64,000 nucleotides of DNA from Bacillota bacterium (GCA_023458755.1 JAEWYE010000076.1:124001-188000); one strand, 5' to 3'. Shown: positions 1-8,998, counted from the first letter of the stretch. Numbers and translations are program-made. The notes: generated by a model from the letters alone, not told the origin.

Positions 1-45
1 GCAGACGCAATGAAAACATTGCAAAACGCACTTTACAAGAAATAA
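1..45 (+). CDS. Sugar ABC transporter substrate-binding protein, C-terminal tail (partial)
   Basis: The window opens in the last 14 codons of a gene in frame 1, ending at a TAA at 43-45 (tail ...LQNALYKK). The two genes that follow are sugar-type ABC permeases, and in that operon type the gene just upstream normally encodes the extracellular binding lipoprotein, so the identity is inferred from context only. Confidence 0.5.
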   Translation, partial: ADAMKTLQNALYKK

Positions 46-61
46 GCAGAGGCAAGTGATG

Positions 62-90
62 GTGAGCTGCTGCCAATCGCAGCAGCTCAC
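62..90 (+). other. Intergenic hairpin between binding protein and permease genes
   Basis: A perfect 11-bp stem (GTGAGCTGCTG at 62-72, CAGCAGCTCAC at 80-90) with a 7-nt loop and no T-run after it. Such hairpins between a binding-protein gene and its permease genes commonly stabilise the upstream mRNA or attenuate read-through, giving more binding protein than permease. That role is inference. Confidence 0.6.
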
Positions 91-114
91 ATGATTTAAA
101 ATGAGGTGATTTGG

Positions 115-993
115 TTGCCCCGCAAAAAAATTAATATATGGCCATATCTGTTAATTATGCCGGCACTGATTATCGTACTGGCAATGGTATTGGTCCCTGC
201 GGTAAATGCAATTCTAATGAGTTTTCAAAGCTATGACCTAAGGCGTCCGAACAGCATTGACTTTATTGGTTTAAGCAATTACATGGAAGTTTTCAAAGAT
301 AAACTATTCTGGGAATCACTGGTCAAAACCGTATTATGGGTAATCTTCGGTGTTGGATTCCAATTTATTTTTGGCTTTATTCTGGCCTTGTTATTAAATA
401 AGAAATTTAAGGGCAGAGGAGCTGTTCGTGCAGTAAGTTTGGTCCCATGGGTTACGCCGGGTGTTTTAATCGGCTTAATGTGGGTATGGATCTACGATGG
501 CAACTATGGTGTCTTGAATGATTTACTATTGAAATTCGGATGGATTCAGGACAAAATTCCATTTTTGGCACAAAAGAGCACGGCTTTTCCGTCTGTCGTT
601 GTAACAATTATATGGCAGGGAATTCCTTTCTTTGCTCTCATGCTTTTGGCTGGCCTTCAGGGTGTTCCGGGTGAGCTTTACGAGGCAGCGGATATTGACG
701 GTGCCAACTGGTTCCAAAAGCTTTTCCGCGTTACCATTCCGTCCATTAAAAATACCATATTTATTACCACGCTGCTGCGTATTATCTGGGTTGCAAACTC
801 TGTTGACGTTATTTTCAACATGACGGGCGGCGGACCAGCATATTCTTCACAAACACTCAGCGTTTACATTTTCAACAAAGCAAATTCCTTAAACCTCGGG
901 TATGCTTCGAGTATGTCCATTGTGCTTACTCTGCTGCTGCTGTGCATCGCAGTCCCGTATTTAAAGAATATCTTTAAGAATCAGGAGGCATAA
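115..993 (+). CDS. Sugar ABC transporter permease, MalF/UgpA type
   Basis: Inner-membrane permease of a binding-protein-dependent carbohydrate importer (BPD_transp_1 family). About six hydrophobic helices are visible. The cytoplasmic EAA loop that contacts the ATPase is clear near residues 190-209 (EAADIDGANW...IP). Start choice: the reading frame is open from a GTG at 106, but that codon lies inside the Shine-Dalgarno sequence GAGGTGAT (103-110). The TTG at 115 is correctly spaced from it, so translation probably starts there (292 residues). The second permease follows after 2 bp. No ATPase gene is present here; a shared MsmX-type ATPase elsewhere is likely, as is common in Firmicutes. The substrate cannot be read from the sequence. 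Confidence 0.9.
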   Translation: MPRKKINIWPYLLIMPALIIVLAMVLVPAVNAILMSFQSYDLRRPNSIDFIGLSNYMEVFKDKLFWESLVKTVLWVIFGVGFQFIFGFILALLLNKKFKGRGAVRAVSLVPWVTPGVLIGLMWVWIYDGNYGVLNDLLLKFGWIQDKIPFLAQKSTAFPSVVVTIIWQGIPFFALMLLAGLQGVPGELYEAADIDGANWFQKLFRVTIPSIKNTIFITTLLRIIWVANSVDVIFNMTGGGPAYSSQTLSVYIFNKANSLNLGYASSMSIVLTLLLLCIAVPYLKNIFKNQEA

Positions 994-995
994 AA

Positions 996-1838
996 ATGAA
1001 CAGCAAAAAGAAAAAGCAAGCATTCTTAAGAATTGCCATCCTGTATTTGCCGCTGGCATTGATCCTTCTGTTTTTACTTTTTCCGTTTTACTGGACTTTT
1101 GTAACATCCATTAAGCCGGAGCAGGAGCTTTATGGCAGCGTCGTAACCTATTGGCCGCGAAGCCTGACGTTTGAGTCTTACCGCAAGCTGTTTATGGATT
1201 TCAATTTTTTGCAGCCCATGTATAACAGCTTTATTGTAGCCACTACCACTACGATTCTTTCGTTGGTCGTTTCCATTTTGGCGGCATATTCCTTCTCTCG
1301 CTACCGTTTCAAAGGCAAAAAAGCGTTCATGATTCTGTTTTTAACCAACAACATGTTCCCCACGGTTCTGCTGTTGATTCCGCTTTACGCCATCATGCGC
1401 AGCATCGGTATTCTTTATACCCCTATGGCGTTGGTACTTGCATACACAACCTTTACCATACCTTTCTCAGTTTGGCTGCTGAACGGCTATTTAAATGACT
1501 TGCCGCTGTCTCTTGAAGAAGCTGCTATGATTGACGGTGCAGGCAGGGCAACCGCGTTTTTGAAAATTATTCTTCCTATCGTCATACCATGTTTGATTGC
1601 AACCGGTGTTTATATATTCATGACATCCTGGAATGAATACACCTTCGCCGTTATGTTTACAAACGAGAATAACCGTACCATTCCTGTCGCATTAAAGAAC
1701 TTGATTGGTCAGCTGGGTGTTCAGTGGGATCTGCTGACAGCCGGAGGAATCATAACAATTATCCCTGTGTGCATTATGTTCTTCTTTGCACAAAAGAGAT
1801 TAGTTGAAGGCCTTACTGCCGGCGCAGTAAAAGGCTGA
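996..1838 (+). CDS. Sugar ABC transporter permease, MalG/UgpE type
   Basis: Second membrane subunit of the carbohydrate importer, 280 residues with six predicted helices, the first at about residues 10-33. The EAA loop is at about residue 174 (EAAMIDGAGR...LPIVIP), and the C-terminus ends in the usual EGLTAGAVKG. An AGGAGG ribosome site sits 6-7 nt before the ATG, inside the end of the upstream permease gene. It should form a heterodimer with the MalF-type subunit. Co-transcription with the transketolase genes 19 bp downstream suggests the imported sugar feeds a pentose-phosphate-type rearrangement. Confidence 0.92.
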   Translation: MNSKKKKQAFLRIAILYLPLALILLFLLFPFYWTFVTSIKPEQELYGSVVTYWPRSLTFESYRKLFMDFNFLQPMYNSFIVATTTTILSLVVSILAAYSFSRYRFKGKKAFMILFLTNNMFPTVLLLIPLYAIMRSIGILYTPMALVLAYTTFTIPFSVWLLNGYLNDLPLSLEEAAMIDGAGRATAFLKIILPIVIPCLIATGVYIFMTSWNEYTFAVMFTNENNRTIPVALKNLIGQLGVQWDLLTAGGIITIIPVCIMFFFAQKRLVEGLTAGAVKG

Positions 1839-1857
1839 TATAAAAGGAGTAGTAAGA

Positions 1858-2676
1858 ATGAGTAACGAAAATCTAAACGAAAAGGCAAAGCAGCTTAGAG
1901 CAGACATTATAAGAATGCTTTACACCTGCCAATCCGGACATCCGGGCGGCTCTCTTTCCTGCGTGGAAATCTTAATGTCACTTTATTACAAAGTTGCAAA
2001 CGTAGATGCTTCCAATCCGAAGGCGGAAAACCGTGACCGTATCGTCCTCAGCAAAGGACATGCCTGCCCTGCCCTGTACGCTATTTTGGCTGACAAGGGT
2101 TACTTCCCAAGAGAAGATCTTTGGAATCTCCGCCAAATCGGCAGCCATCTGCAAGGCCATCCGGATATGACAAAAACACCGGGCGTTGATGTTAACACCG
2201 GTTCCTTGGGCCAGGGTATCTCCATCGCAATGGGCATGGCACTTGCTGCTAAGCATAAGAAAGCAGATTACAAAGTATATACGGTTATCGGTGACGGTGA
2301 ATCTCAGGAAGGCTTAGTGTGGGAGGCTGCTATGGCTGCCGCTCATTACAAGCTGGATAACTTTGTTGTCATGCTCGACCATAACGGTCTGCAGATTGAC
2401 GGTTCCAATGATGACGTTATGAGCCTTGGCGATGTCGTTGCCAAGTTCAAGGCATTCGGCTTTGAATGCTTTAAGGTAAACGGACATGACATTGACGCCA
2501 TTACAGAAGCATTAAAGGCACCTGTAAGCGGAAAACCGAAGTTCATTTGCTGCGAAACCGCAAAGGGCAAGGGCGTATCCTTCATGGAAAACAACTTCGG
2601 CTGGCATGGTAAAGCACCGAACAAAGACGAATACACTGCCGCAATGAAAGAACTGGGGGTAACGGTCAATGAGTGA
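1858..2676 (+). CDS. Transketolase, N-terminal (ThDP-binding) subunit
   Basis: First half of a split transketolase (272 residues), transferring two-carbon ketol units between sugar phosphates. The thiamine-diphosphate motif is visible at about residues 145-178 (GDGESQEG, then DHNG). The N-terminal SGHPGGSLSC and KGHACPALYA segments carry the conserved His residues of the active site. An AAAGGAG site precedes the ATG. Its stop overlaps the start of the C-terminal subunit by 8 bp, so the two are translationally coupled. Split transketolases inside sugar-transport operons are often dedicated to unusual substrates (for example the sulfo-transketolase and apulose-4-phosphate transketolase pathways), so it need not be the housekeeping enzyme. 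Confidence 0.93.
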   Translation: MSNENLNEKAKQLRADIIRMLYTCQSGHPGGSLSCVEILMSLYYKVANVDASNPKAENRDRIVLSKGHACPALYAILADKGYFPREDLWNLRQIGSHLQGHPDMTKTPGVDVNTGSLGQGISIAMGMALAAKHKKADYKVYTVIGDGESQEGLVWEAAMAAAHYKLDNFVVMLDHNGLQIDGSNDDVMSLGDVVAKFKAFGFECFKVNGHDIDAITEALKAPVSGKPKFICCETAKGKGVSFMENNFGWHGKAPNKDEYTAAMKELGVTVNE

Positions 2677-3601
2677 GAGTAAATCATTAAGAGTTGCTTA
2701 CGGCGAGGCATTAGTTGAGCTGGGCAAGAAGAATAGTAATATTGTTGTAATGGATGCTGACCTTGCACATGCAACTATGACCAGCGCTTTTGCAGCGGAA
2801 TATCCGGATCGTTTTTACAATTTCGGTATTGCCGAAGCGAATATGATGTGTGCGGCCGCAGGCTTTGCACATTCCGGTCTGGTTCCTTTTGCCAGCACAT
2901 TCGCACTGTTTGGCACAGGCCGTGCTTATGAGCAGATTCGCAATTCCATCAGCTATGTAAACGCAAACGTGAAGTTTGGTCTTTCCCACTCCGGTCTTTC
3001 CGTCGGCGAAGACGGCGGCAGCCACCAGAGTATTGAAGATATCGCTTTGATGAGAGAATTGCCGGGTATGACCATTTTTGTACCGTGCGATCCTATTGAA
3101 ATGAAAAAGGCAGTATTTGCAGCCGCCGAAATTAACGGACCTGTTTATATTCGTGTTGCCCGTCCGGTTGTCGATACCATCACAACACCGGATACTCCGT
3201 TTATCCCCGGCAAGGCAAATGTGATGAGAGACGGTTCCGACGTTTGCATCATGTCAACCGGTCTTATGATTCCTCATGCTTTACAGGCTGCAGAAATGCT
3301 GGCCGCCGATGGCATCAGCGCAGCTGTTGTGAACTTCCACACCATTAAGCCAATTGATAAAGAGTGCATACTCGCGATGGCAGCAAAATGCGGTGCGGTT
3401 GTGACTGCGGAAGAACATTCCGTTATCGGTGGTCTCGGTTCCGCTGTTGCCGAAGTTCTTGCCGGAAATTCCAGCGCGAAATTTGCCCGCGTGGGTATTC
3501 AAGATAAGTTCGGCAAATCCGGCAAACCTGCAGAGCTGTTTGCAGCTTACGGCTTAACTGCTGAAAACATTGCAGCTCAATGTAAATCACTTAAAAAATA
3601 A
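2669..3601 (+). CDS. Transketolase, C-terminal (pyrimidine-binding) subunit
   Basis: Second half of the split transketolase, 310 residues: PYR domain then the transketolase C-terminal domain. The catalytic Glu that activates ThDP is in FGIAEANMM near residue 55. HSGLSVGEDGGSHQ follows at about residues 110-123 and the TAEEHSVIGGLGSAVAE segment at about 250. The start lies within the last codons of the upstream subunit. A cupin-like gene follows after 16 bp in the same operon. Confidence 0.93.
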   Translation: MSESKSLRVAYGEALVELGKKNSNIVVMDADLAHATMTSAFAAEYPDRFYNFGIAEANMMCAAAGFAHSGLVPFASTFALFGTGRAYEQIRNSISYVNANVKFGLSHSGLSVGEDGGSHQSIEDIALMRELPGMTIFVPCDPIEMKKAVFAAAEINGPVYIRVARPVVDTITTPDTPFIPGKANVMRDGSDVCIMSTGLMIPHALQAAEMLAADGISAAVVNFHTIKPIDKECILAMAAKCGAVVTAEEHSVIGGLGSAVAEVLAGNSSAKFARVGIQDKFGKSGKPAELFAAYGLTAENIAAQCKSLKK

Positions 3602-3617
3602 GCAAGGAGATTTCTTC

Positions 3618-4019
3618 ATGAAAATTGCAAAGTATGAATATGAGGGCGAAGGCCTGACCCGTGTATTTGAAAACGAAAAATGGATGGTCGGCATTAAAAA
3701 CTGGAAGCCGGCAAACGACATTGCAAACACCAATTGCCTGGAACGCCACAACGAAACAGATGAATTGTTTGTTCTGCTGGCGGGCAAATGCGTTCTGCTG
3801 TATGCAAACGAGGTAAACGGCGAATTGGTAATAGAGGCAGAATACATGGAGCCTATGAAAGTTTACAACATTCCGCGCACCCTGTGGCACAATACCGTTA
3901 CCAACAAGGATACCAAGCTTATCTTAGTGGAAGATTCTTCTACGGGCGCTAACAACAGCGATGTTTTAGACCTGAATGATGCACAGATTGCAAAGGTGAA
4001 AGAACTCGCAAGCAAATAA
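3618..4019 (+). CDS. Small cupin-like protein of the sugar cluster, function unknown
   Basis: A 133-residue protein; the ATG at 3618 is chosen because an AAGGAG site precedes it. A single beta-barrel cupin fold is suggested by spacing of possible metal ligands: His44, Glu49 (LERHNETDEL) and His91 (LWHNTVTNKDTKLILVED). No catalytic assignment can be made. Stand-alone cupins of this sort in carbohydrate operons are often isomerases, epimerases or sugar sensors. Its place directly after a split transketolase makes a role in presenting or isomerising that enzyme's substrate plausible. It is the last gene before a strong terminator. Confidence 0.8.
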   Translation: MKIAKYEYEGEGLTRVFENEKWMVGIKNWKPANDIANTNCLERHNETDELFVLLAGKCVLLYANEVNGELVIEAEYMEPMKVYNIPRTLWHNTVTNKDTKLILVEDSSTGANNSDVLDLNDAQIAKVKELASK

Positions 4020-4070
4020 TGTTGCGTATTCGTAAGTTGTAAAAGTAGGAAAGCGATAAATATAGAGCAT

Positions 4071-4110
4071 ACAAGGAAAAAACTGTTGGTGAAAGCAGTT
4101 TTTTCCTTGT
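4071..4110 (+). terminator. Rho-independent terminator of the sugar ABC-transketolase operon
   Basis: Perfect 15-bp stem (ACAAGGAAAAAACTG at 4071-4085, its exact complement at 4096-4110) with a 10-nt loop. The T-rich run lies in the 3' arm. It sits 50 bp after the cupin-like gene. Confidence 0.88.
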
Positions 4111-4254
4111 AGTATTATACGGTAAAATTAACCATTTCGCATTTGTACTATTATATTACCTGCCGAACAAGACATTTGGTCTTACATAGTCTCACTCATA
4201 ACCACTTTGCTGTCACTTTCAATTTGTTCGGCGGATTTGGATAAGAGGATTGTA

Positions 4255-6096
4255 ATGAAAAAGAAAAGAACCTTCAGCGAAGCAAAAATAAGCAAAAGAA
4301 CAAAGAATCTCTATTTAATGAAAAATAGGAAGATTTCTGCAAAGCTCATTTCCGCCTTTTTATTGGTTTCCCTGGTATCTGCCGTTATCGGAGCCGCAGG
4401 TATCTATGCCATTCAGCAACTGCGCGCTTCCAGTCAAGAACTATATGAAAAGGAAACCGCACCGATTCCCGTAATCTCTAACGTCATTACAAGTGTGAAC
4501 AATATGGCGGGATTGGCAAGAGATTATGTTCTCTATGGCGATCAGGATTCTCAGGTAAATACACTGGATTTAAAGGCGCAGGAATATCTAAGGGATTATC
4601 AGGACGGAATCGCAAAATATGAGCCCACTGTCACTGACCCGCAAATCAAGTCGTTCTTTAATGATGCCAAAACAAGATTCAGCGGTACTCTGCAGCCAAC
4701 CTTTGAAAAAATCGTAACGGCTATGAAAGCAGGAGATCAATCAAAAGCTTTGGGGTATATGGACTCTTATAAAACGGCAAACGCCAAAATAATCAATTAT
4801 TTTACGGTTTGTATGAACCGCAGGGTGGAAAATGCCGAAGCCAGCAATGCCGCCAATAACGAGCTGGCAAATATTATGACGGTTGCTTTAGCGGGCTTTG
4901 CAATACTGGGTGCTCTCGGTTCGGTACTCTTCGGTTTCTGGCTCTCGCGCTCCCTCAGCCGACCGATTCATGAAATTGCGGATGCCGCGGAAAATCTTGC
5001 GCAGGGCAACTTGAACGCGGATATTACATACGTTTCCAAAGATGAAATCGGCTCGCTTGCCAATTCGTTAAAAAGCGCGGCTGCAACCTTAAAGCTTTAT
5101 GTGAGTGACATTTCCGCCAACCTCGACTTGATGGCACAAGGAGATATGACGACGGAAATTACGCAGGATTACCATGGCGAGTTTGCTCCGATTAAAGACT
5201 CCTTTATGAAAATAACAAATCAGCTCAACGAAACGCTTACCTCCATCAGCGACACAACGGAGCAGGTCAACAGCGGTGCGGATCAGGCATCCGGCGGTGC
5301 GCAGGCACTTGCGCAGGGTGCGACCGAACAGGCAAGTTCCATCCAAGAGCTTTCCGCAACGATTGAAGAAATTTCGGAGTCTTTGCGACACAATGCCCAA
5401 AATGTGGACCTTGTGACCGGTTACGTAAAGAACGCGGTAACCGGCATGCAGCAGGGCGATGAGCAAATGCAGCAAATGCTGGGCGCAATGAATAAAATCA
5501 ATGTCTCCTCCAATGAGATTAAGAAAATCATTAAAGTCATTGAGGATATCGCATTCCAAACCAATATTCTTGCCCTGAACGCAGCCGTTGAAGCCGCAAG
5601 AGCGGGAGAAGCCGGAAAAGGCTTTGCTGTTGTGGCCGATGAGGTTCGCAACCTTGCCGGTAAATCCGCGAGTGCGGCAAAACAAACCACCCAACTGATT
5701 GAAGGTTCCATACAGGATGTAGAAGACGGCTCCAAAATTGCAGACCGGACCGCTAAACTGTTTTCAGAAGCGGAAGAAAAAGTTCAGCTTGTCGGCGGAA
5801 AAATTGAACAGATTGATAAAGCTTCCGCTCAACAGGCCATCGCCATTAAGCAAATCACACAGGGCGTAGAGCAAATATCCGCGGTGGTACAAACCAATTC
5901 GGCAACGGCGGAGCAAAGCGCGGCGTCAAGCGAAGAACTGTCAGCACAGGCGGAAATGCTCCGCAATTTGGTTGCACAGTTCAAATTGAGAGACGGCGTT
6001 TCTTCCGAAGCAAGTGAGTATCAGAATCCTGCATCCGAATATACAGAACCGCTCTTACCGGAGGAACCGAACCCCTACGAAACGGAACTGGAATAA
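4255..6096 (+). CDS. Methyl-accepting chemotaxis protein
   Basis: Transmembrane chemoreceptor of 613 residues signalling to CheA/CheW. Order: TM1 at about residues 29-52; an extracytoplasmic four-helix-bundle sensor (about 53-202, 4HB_MCP type); TM2 at about 203-230; HAMP at about 231-283; then a long coiled-coil signalling domain. Its conserved hairpin tip, beginning EDIAFQTNILALNAAVEAA, is at about 429-468. The C-terminus (PEEPNPYETELE) has no clear CheR-docking pentapeptide. The start at 4255 is supported by AGAGG 8-10 nt upstream; an inner ATG at 4318 has no ribosome site. The adjacent sugar operon suggests, but does not prove, a carbohydrate-related ligand. Confidence 0.95.
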   Translation: MKKKRTFSEAKISKRTKNLYLMKNRKISAKLISAFLLVSLVSAVIGAAGIYAIQQLRASSQELYEKETAPIPVISNVITSVNNMAGLARDYVLYGDQDSQVNTLDLKAQEYLRDYQDGIAKYEPTVTDPQIKSFFNDAKTRFSGTLQPTFEKIVTAMKAGDQSKALGYMDSYKTANAKIINYFTVCMNRRVENAEASNAANNELANIMTVALAGFAILGALGSVLFGFWLSRSLSRPIHEIADAAENLAQGNLNADITYVSKDEIGSLANSLKSAAATLKLYVSDISANLDLMAQGDMTTEITQDYHGEFAPIKDSFMKITNQLNETLTSISDTTEQVNSGADQASGGAQALAQGATEQASSIQELSATIEEISESLRHNAQNVDLVTGYVKNAVTGMQQGDEQMQQMLGAMNKINVSSNEIKKIIKVIEDIAFQTNILALNAAVEAARAGEAGKGFAVVADEVRNLAGKSASAAKQTTQLIEGSIQDVEDGSKIADRTAKLFSEAEEKVQLVGGKIEQIDKASAQQAIAIKQITQGVEQISAVVQTNSATAEQSAASSEELSAQAEMLRNLVAQFKLRDGVSSEASEYQNPASEYTEPLLPEEPNPYETELE

Positions 6097-6167
6097 ACGA
6101 ATCAAAATCAAGCACAATATAAGGAAGGAAACAGTCGAAAATTCGATTGTTTCGAAAGGAATTGTTT

Positions 6168-7049
6168 ATGAATCAAAAAATTAAAAGCAGCGCAGCCAGC
6201 GCGGAAATTAAATCGTTCGGTGCCGAATTGACCTCTCTTACCGACAGTGAAGGTACGCAGTACCTTTGGCAGGGAGACGCCGCCTATTGGGGCTCACAGT
6301 CACCTGTTCTCTTCCCTATTGTCGGCAGTCTGCGCAATAATACTGCTGTTGTCGGCGGCAATAAAACCTGCCAAATGGGTCGGCATGGCATCGTGAAGAA
6401 AATGGAATTTACCCTGATTGACAGTGCAGAGAATTCCGCTACCTATTCAGTTTCCTCCACGCCGGAATCAAAGGAAAGTTATCCTTATGATTTTGAGCTG
6501 CAGGTAAAGTATTCTCTGCAAGATAAAACGCTGACGACCGCATACACCGTAATCAACAAAGACAGCGAACCGATGCCCTATTTTGTAGGTGCGCATCCCG
6601 GCTTTAACTGCCCACTGTTTGAAGGGGAAGCATTTGAAGAGTATGTGATTGAGTTTGATCAAAAAGAATATGCATGCTGCCCGCGCGCTGTAAAAGCAAC
6701 GAATTTGATTGATGTAGAACACCGCACGTTGATTCTGAACAACGAGAAGGTATTCCCGCTTGACCGCACCTGGTTCAGCTACGATCTGCAAATGTTTGAC
6801 CAGTTAAAATCCCGCTCTGCAAAAATGTACAACCCCAAAACCGGCAGAGGAGTAAAGCTGGATTTTGCCGGTTTTGACTACCTTGTTGTCTGGTCAAGCA
6901 AGAACGGCGGCAATTTCGTAGCGGTTGAGCCTTGGACAGGCACCTGCACCTGCACCGATGAGGATGATATTTTTGAACACAAACGCGGTGTGAAAATTCT
7001 TGCGCCAAATGAATCGGCAACGCATTCCTTTGACGTTACATTATTATAA
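6168..7049 (+). CDS. Aldose 1-epimerase family protein (LacX-like mutarotase)
   Basis: Galactose-mutarotase-fold protein of 293 residues, LacX subgroup, expected to interconvert anomers of a hexose or hexose phosphate in the cytoplasm. The family signature is seen: SPVLFPIVGSL and MGRHGIVKK in the first third, and GAHPGFNCP with the catalytic-type His near residue 143. The conserved Glu is probably in FVAVEPWTG. The ATG at 6168 has GAAAGGA 7 nt upstream; an in-frame ATG at 6147 has no ribosome site. A short imperfect inverted repeat (6131-6150) lies just upstream. Monocistronic between the chemoreceptor and a bidirectional terminator. Confidence 0.88.
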   Translation: MNQKIKSSAASAEIKSFGAELTSLTDSEGTQYLWQGDAAYWGSQSPVLFPIVGSLRNNTAVVGGNKTCQMGRHGIVKKMEFTLIDSAENSATYSVSSTPESKESYPYDFELQVKYSLQDKTLTTAYTVINKDSEPMPYFVGAHPGFNCPLFEGEAFEEYVIEFDQKEYACCPRAVKATNLIDVEHRTLILNNEKVFPLDRTWFSYDLQMFDQLKSRSAKMYNPKTGRGVKLDFAGFDYLVVWSSKNGGNFVAVEPWTGTCTCTDEDDIFEHKRGVKILAPNESATHSFDVTLL

Positions 7050-7092
7050 TCGCGCTTTATTTGGCGATTTCCCCTACTCGTGTTAAGACTAC

Positions 7093-7134
7093 AAAAAACA
7101 GAAGCGGAGCTAACAGCTTCGCTTCTGTTTTTTT
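7093..7134. terminator. Bidirectional terminator between lacX-like gene and small membrane protein gene
   Basis: 12-bp stem CAGAAGCGGAGC (7099-7110) / GCTTCGCTTCTG (7116-7127) with one G-U pair and a 5-nt loop. It is flanked by A6 on the left and T7 on the right, so it can stop transcription from both converging genes. Confidence 0.85.
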
Positions 7135-7155
7135 GAATCGGATGAATCGGTTCGG

Positions 7156-7413
7156 TTACTTACTGCTGGGCAGATTTTCCTCCGGAGCGTCTTTAGGCTG
7201 CCTTTCCGCCGTTTTGGGTATCGTCTGTACCGGGGTATCGGACTCGTTCCAGCTCTCAAAAGCAAAATATATGCCTGCAACCGCTAAAAAGCAAGCCGTT
7301 GCGCCGCATGCAATTGACCAGTCGCTGATTTCAAACGGGCCGAAAACCATGGATGCCAAAGCGAGTATGATGCCGATCTCAAAAAAGGACCTTGCTATTG
7401 CAGAATCTTTCAT
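7156..7413 (-). CDS. Small membrane protein, unknown function
   Basis: An 85-residue protein with two hydrophobic helices (about residues 9-29 and 37-57) and a charged Pro-rich tail (PKTAERQPKDAPEENLPSSK). The ATG at 7413 is preferred because GAAAGGA lies 11 nt upstream; the frame is open further upstream but would run into rsmA. It follows rsmA by 34 bp and is probably co-transcribed with it. No family recognised. Confidence 0.6.
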   Translation of the reverse strand: MKDSAIARSFFEIGIILALASMVFGPFEISDWSIACGATACFLAVAGIYFAFESWNESDTPVQTIPKTAERQPKDAPEENLPSSK

Positions 7414-7447
7414 GTACAGAACCATCCTTTCGCAGATAATCGGAATT

Positions 7448-8302
7448 TTATTCAAGTAATGCATTTGCCAATTGTGAAAACTGTTCCATGGAAAGCTGCT
7501 CCGCGCGCGCAGTGGGCGCGATTTGCGCACGTTGGAGTGCGGTGCCGACTTTCTCCTTGCTGAGCGAAAGCCCGGCAGAAACAGAGTTTAATACAGTTTT
7601 CCGGCGCTGTCCGAACGCCGCTTTTACCACACTGAAAAATTGCTTTTCGTCCCGTACCGCAATCTCCGCACTCGGGCGGACGGTCAGCCGAATGACTGCG
7701 GAATCGACATGCGGCGCCGGCAGAAAGCTTGTCCGCTTAACCGGAAACAGAATCTCCGGCTCGGCATAATAGCGCACCGCCACGCTCACCGCACCACATT
7801 CGCGTTTTCCGGGCATGGCGCAAATTCGCTCGGCCGCTTCCTTCTGTACCATAACCGTAAGCGACTGGATGGGCAGTTTTTCCTCCAACAGGCGCATAAT
7901 AACCGGGGACGTAATGTAATACGGTAAATTTGCGCAGACAATCACATCCATACCCGCAAATTCGGTTTGTATCAGTTCCTGCAAATCAACCTTTAAAATA
8001 TCATCGTTCCGAATTGTTACATTTTTAAATTCCGCAAGCGTTTCACTCAAAACCGGCAGCAGTTTTTTATCGAGCTCCACCGCAATCACCTTTCCGGCAC
8101 GCTTGGCAAGTTCGCATGTGAGCACGCCGACCCCCGGCCCGACTTCAATGACTCCCGTATTTGTATCCGCTCCGCATTCTTCCGCCATGCGCGGACAAAC
8201 CGAAGGGTCAATCAAAAAATTCTGCCCCAATGATTTGGAAAAGTTGAACCCGTGGCGGGATAAAATACTCTTAATGGTGGAAATGTCCGATAAATTGTTC
8301 AT
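7448..8302 (-). CDS. rsmA: 16S rRNA (adenine1518-N6/adenine1519-N6)-dimethyltransferase
   Basis: KsgA/RsmA dimethylates two adjacent adenosines in the 3' terminal hairpin of 16S rRNA using S-adenosylmethionine. The 284-residue length is typical. Motifs: KSLGQNFLID (residues 23-32), SAM-binding EVGPGVGVLT (53-62), acidic VIAVELDKKL, and the catalytic NLPYYIT (125-131). The C-terminal small helical domain contains AFGQRRKTVLNS. Starts at an ATG with GGAGG about 8 nt upstream. Confidence 0.97.
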   Translation of the reverse strand: MNNLSDISTIKSILSRHGFNFSKSLGQNFLIDPSVCPRMAEECGADTNTGVIEVGPGVGVLTCELAKRAGKVIAVELDKKLLPVLSETLAEFKNVTIRNDDILKVDLQELIQTEFAGMDVIVCANLPYYITSPVIMRLLEEKLPIQSLTVMVQKEAAERICAMPGKRECGAVSVAVRYYAEPEILFPVKRTSFLPAPHVDSAVIRLTVRPSAEIAVRDEKQFFSVVKAAFGQRRKTVLNSVSAGLSLSKEKVGTALQRAQIAPTARAEQLSMEQFSQLANALLE

Positions 8303-8435
8303 GTAATCCTCCAGTGCCGGGCAGCCCCCGTACTTGGCCTTTTGATTCTATTATTTTAGCATTCCTGTGCAAAGATGTAAAGGATGCTGACTTTGAAAAA
8401 ATTCGACCTGTTTTTTCATTTATTGCGGAAAAGGA

Positions 8436-8464
8436 TTGATATTTTCGCTCGTTTGCAATATGAT
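8436..8464 (+). promoter_or_regulatory. Sigma-A-type promoter of the dCMP deaminase-like gene
   Basis: TTGATA (8436-8441), 17-bp spacer, TATGAT (8459-8464), placed 45 bp upstream of the ATG at 8510. Confidence 0.65.
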
Positions 8465-8509
8465 AGTACCATAGCTACGGAAAAATAAAATGGAAAGGAG
8501 TGCAATCAA

Positions 8510-8998
8510 ATGACACGAAGAGATAAAGAAAACTATTACCTGGATATTGCGGAAACCGTTTTGGAGCGCGGCACCTGCCTGCGCCGCAATTTTGGAGCAA
8601 TTATTGTAAACCATGATGAAATTGTGTCTTCCGGTTACACCGGCGCGCCGCGTGGCCGCCGCAACTGTATGGATACCGGTATCTGCGTGCGCGAAACCCT
8701 TGGCATTCCGAGAGGGGAACGCTATGAGCTTTGCCGTTCGGTACACGCAGAGGCAAATGCAATCATCAGTGCCGCCCGCAACGACATGATTGGCGGAACA
8801 CTGTATCTGGCGGGAAAAGATGCCAAAACAGGTGAATATGTAGAGAACGCAGCGCCATGCTCCATGTGCAAGCGATTGATTATCAATGCCGGAATTGTGC
8901 GTGTGGTAACAAGAAACAGTAAGAATGAATTTACGGCTGTTCATGTGGACGACTGGGTTCAGAACGACGAATCTCTTTATGGAAAATTTGGTTATTAA
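8510..8998 (+). CDS. dCMP deaminase family protein (ComEB-like)
   Basis: Zinc-dependent cytidine/deoxycytidylate deaminase fold, 162 residues; the closest role is deamination of dCMP to dUMP for dTTP supply. Zinc and catalytic residues are visible: HAEAN (His79, Glu81) and PCSMC (Cys117, Cys120). An insertion with Cys53 and Cys59 between the first strands and the HAE motif resembles ComEB/dCMP deaminases rather than tRNA deaminases. AAAGGAG precedes the ATG. Monocistronic, with its own promoter. dCMP versus another nucleotide substrate cannot be settled from motifs. Confidence 0.9.
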   Translation: MTRRDKENYYLDIAETVLERGTCLRRNFGAIIVNHDEIVSSGYTGAPRGRRNCMDTGICVRETLGIPRGERYELCRSVHAEANAIISAARNDMIGGTLYLAGKDAKTGEYVENAAPCSMCKRLIINAGIVRVVTRNSKNEFTAVHVDDWVQNDESLYGKFGY

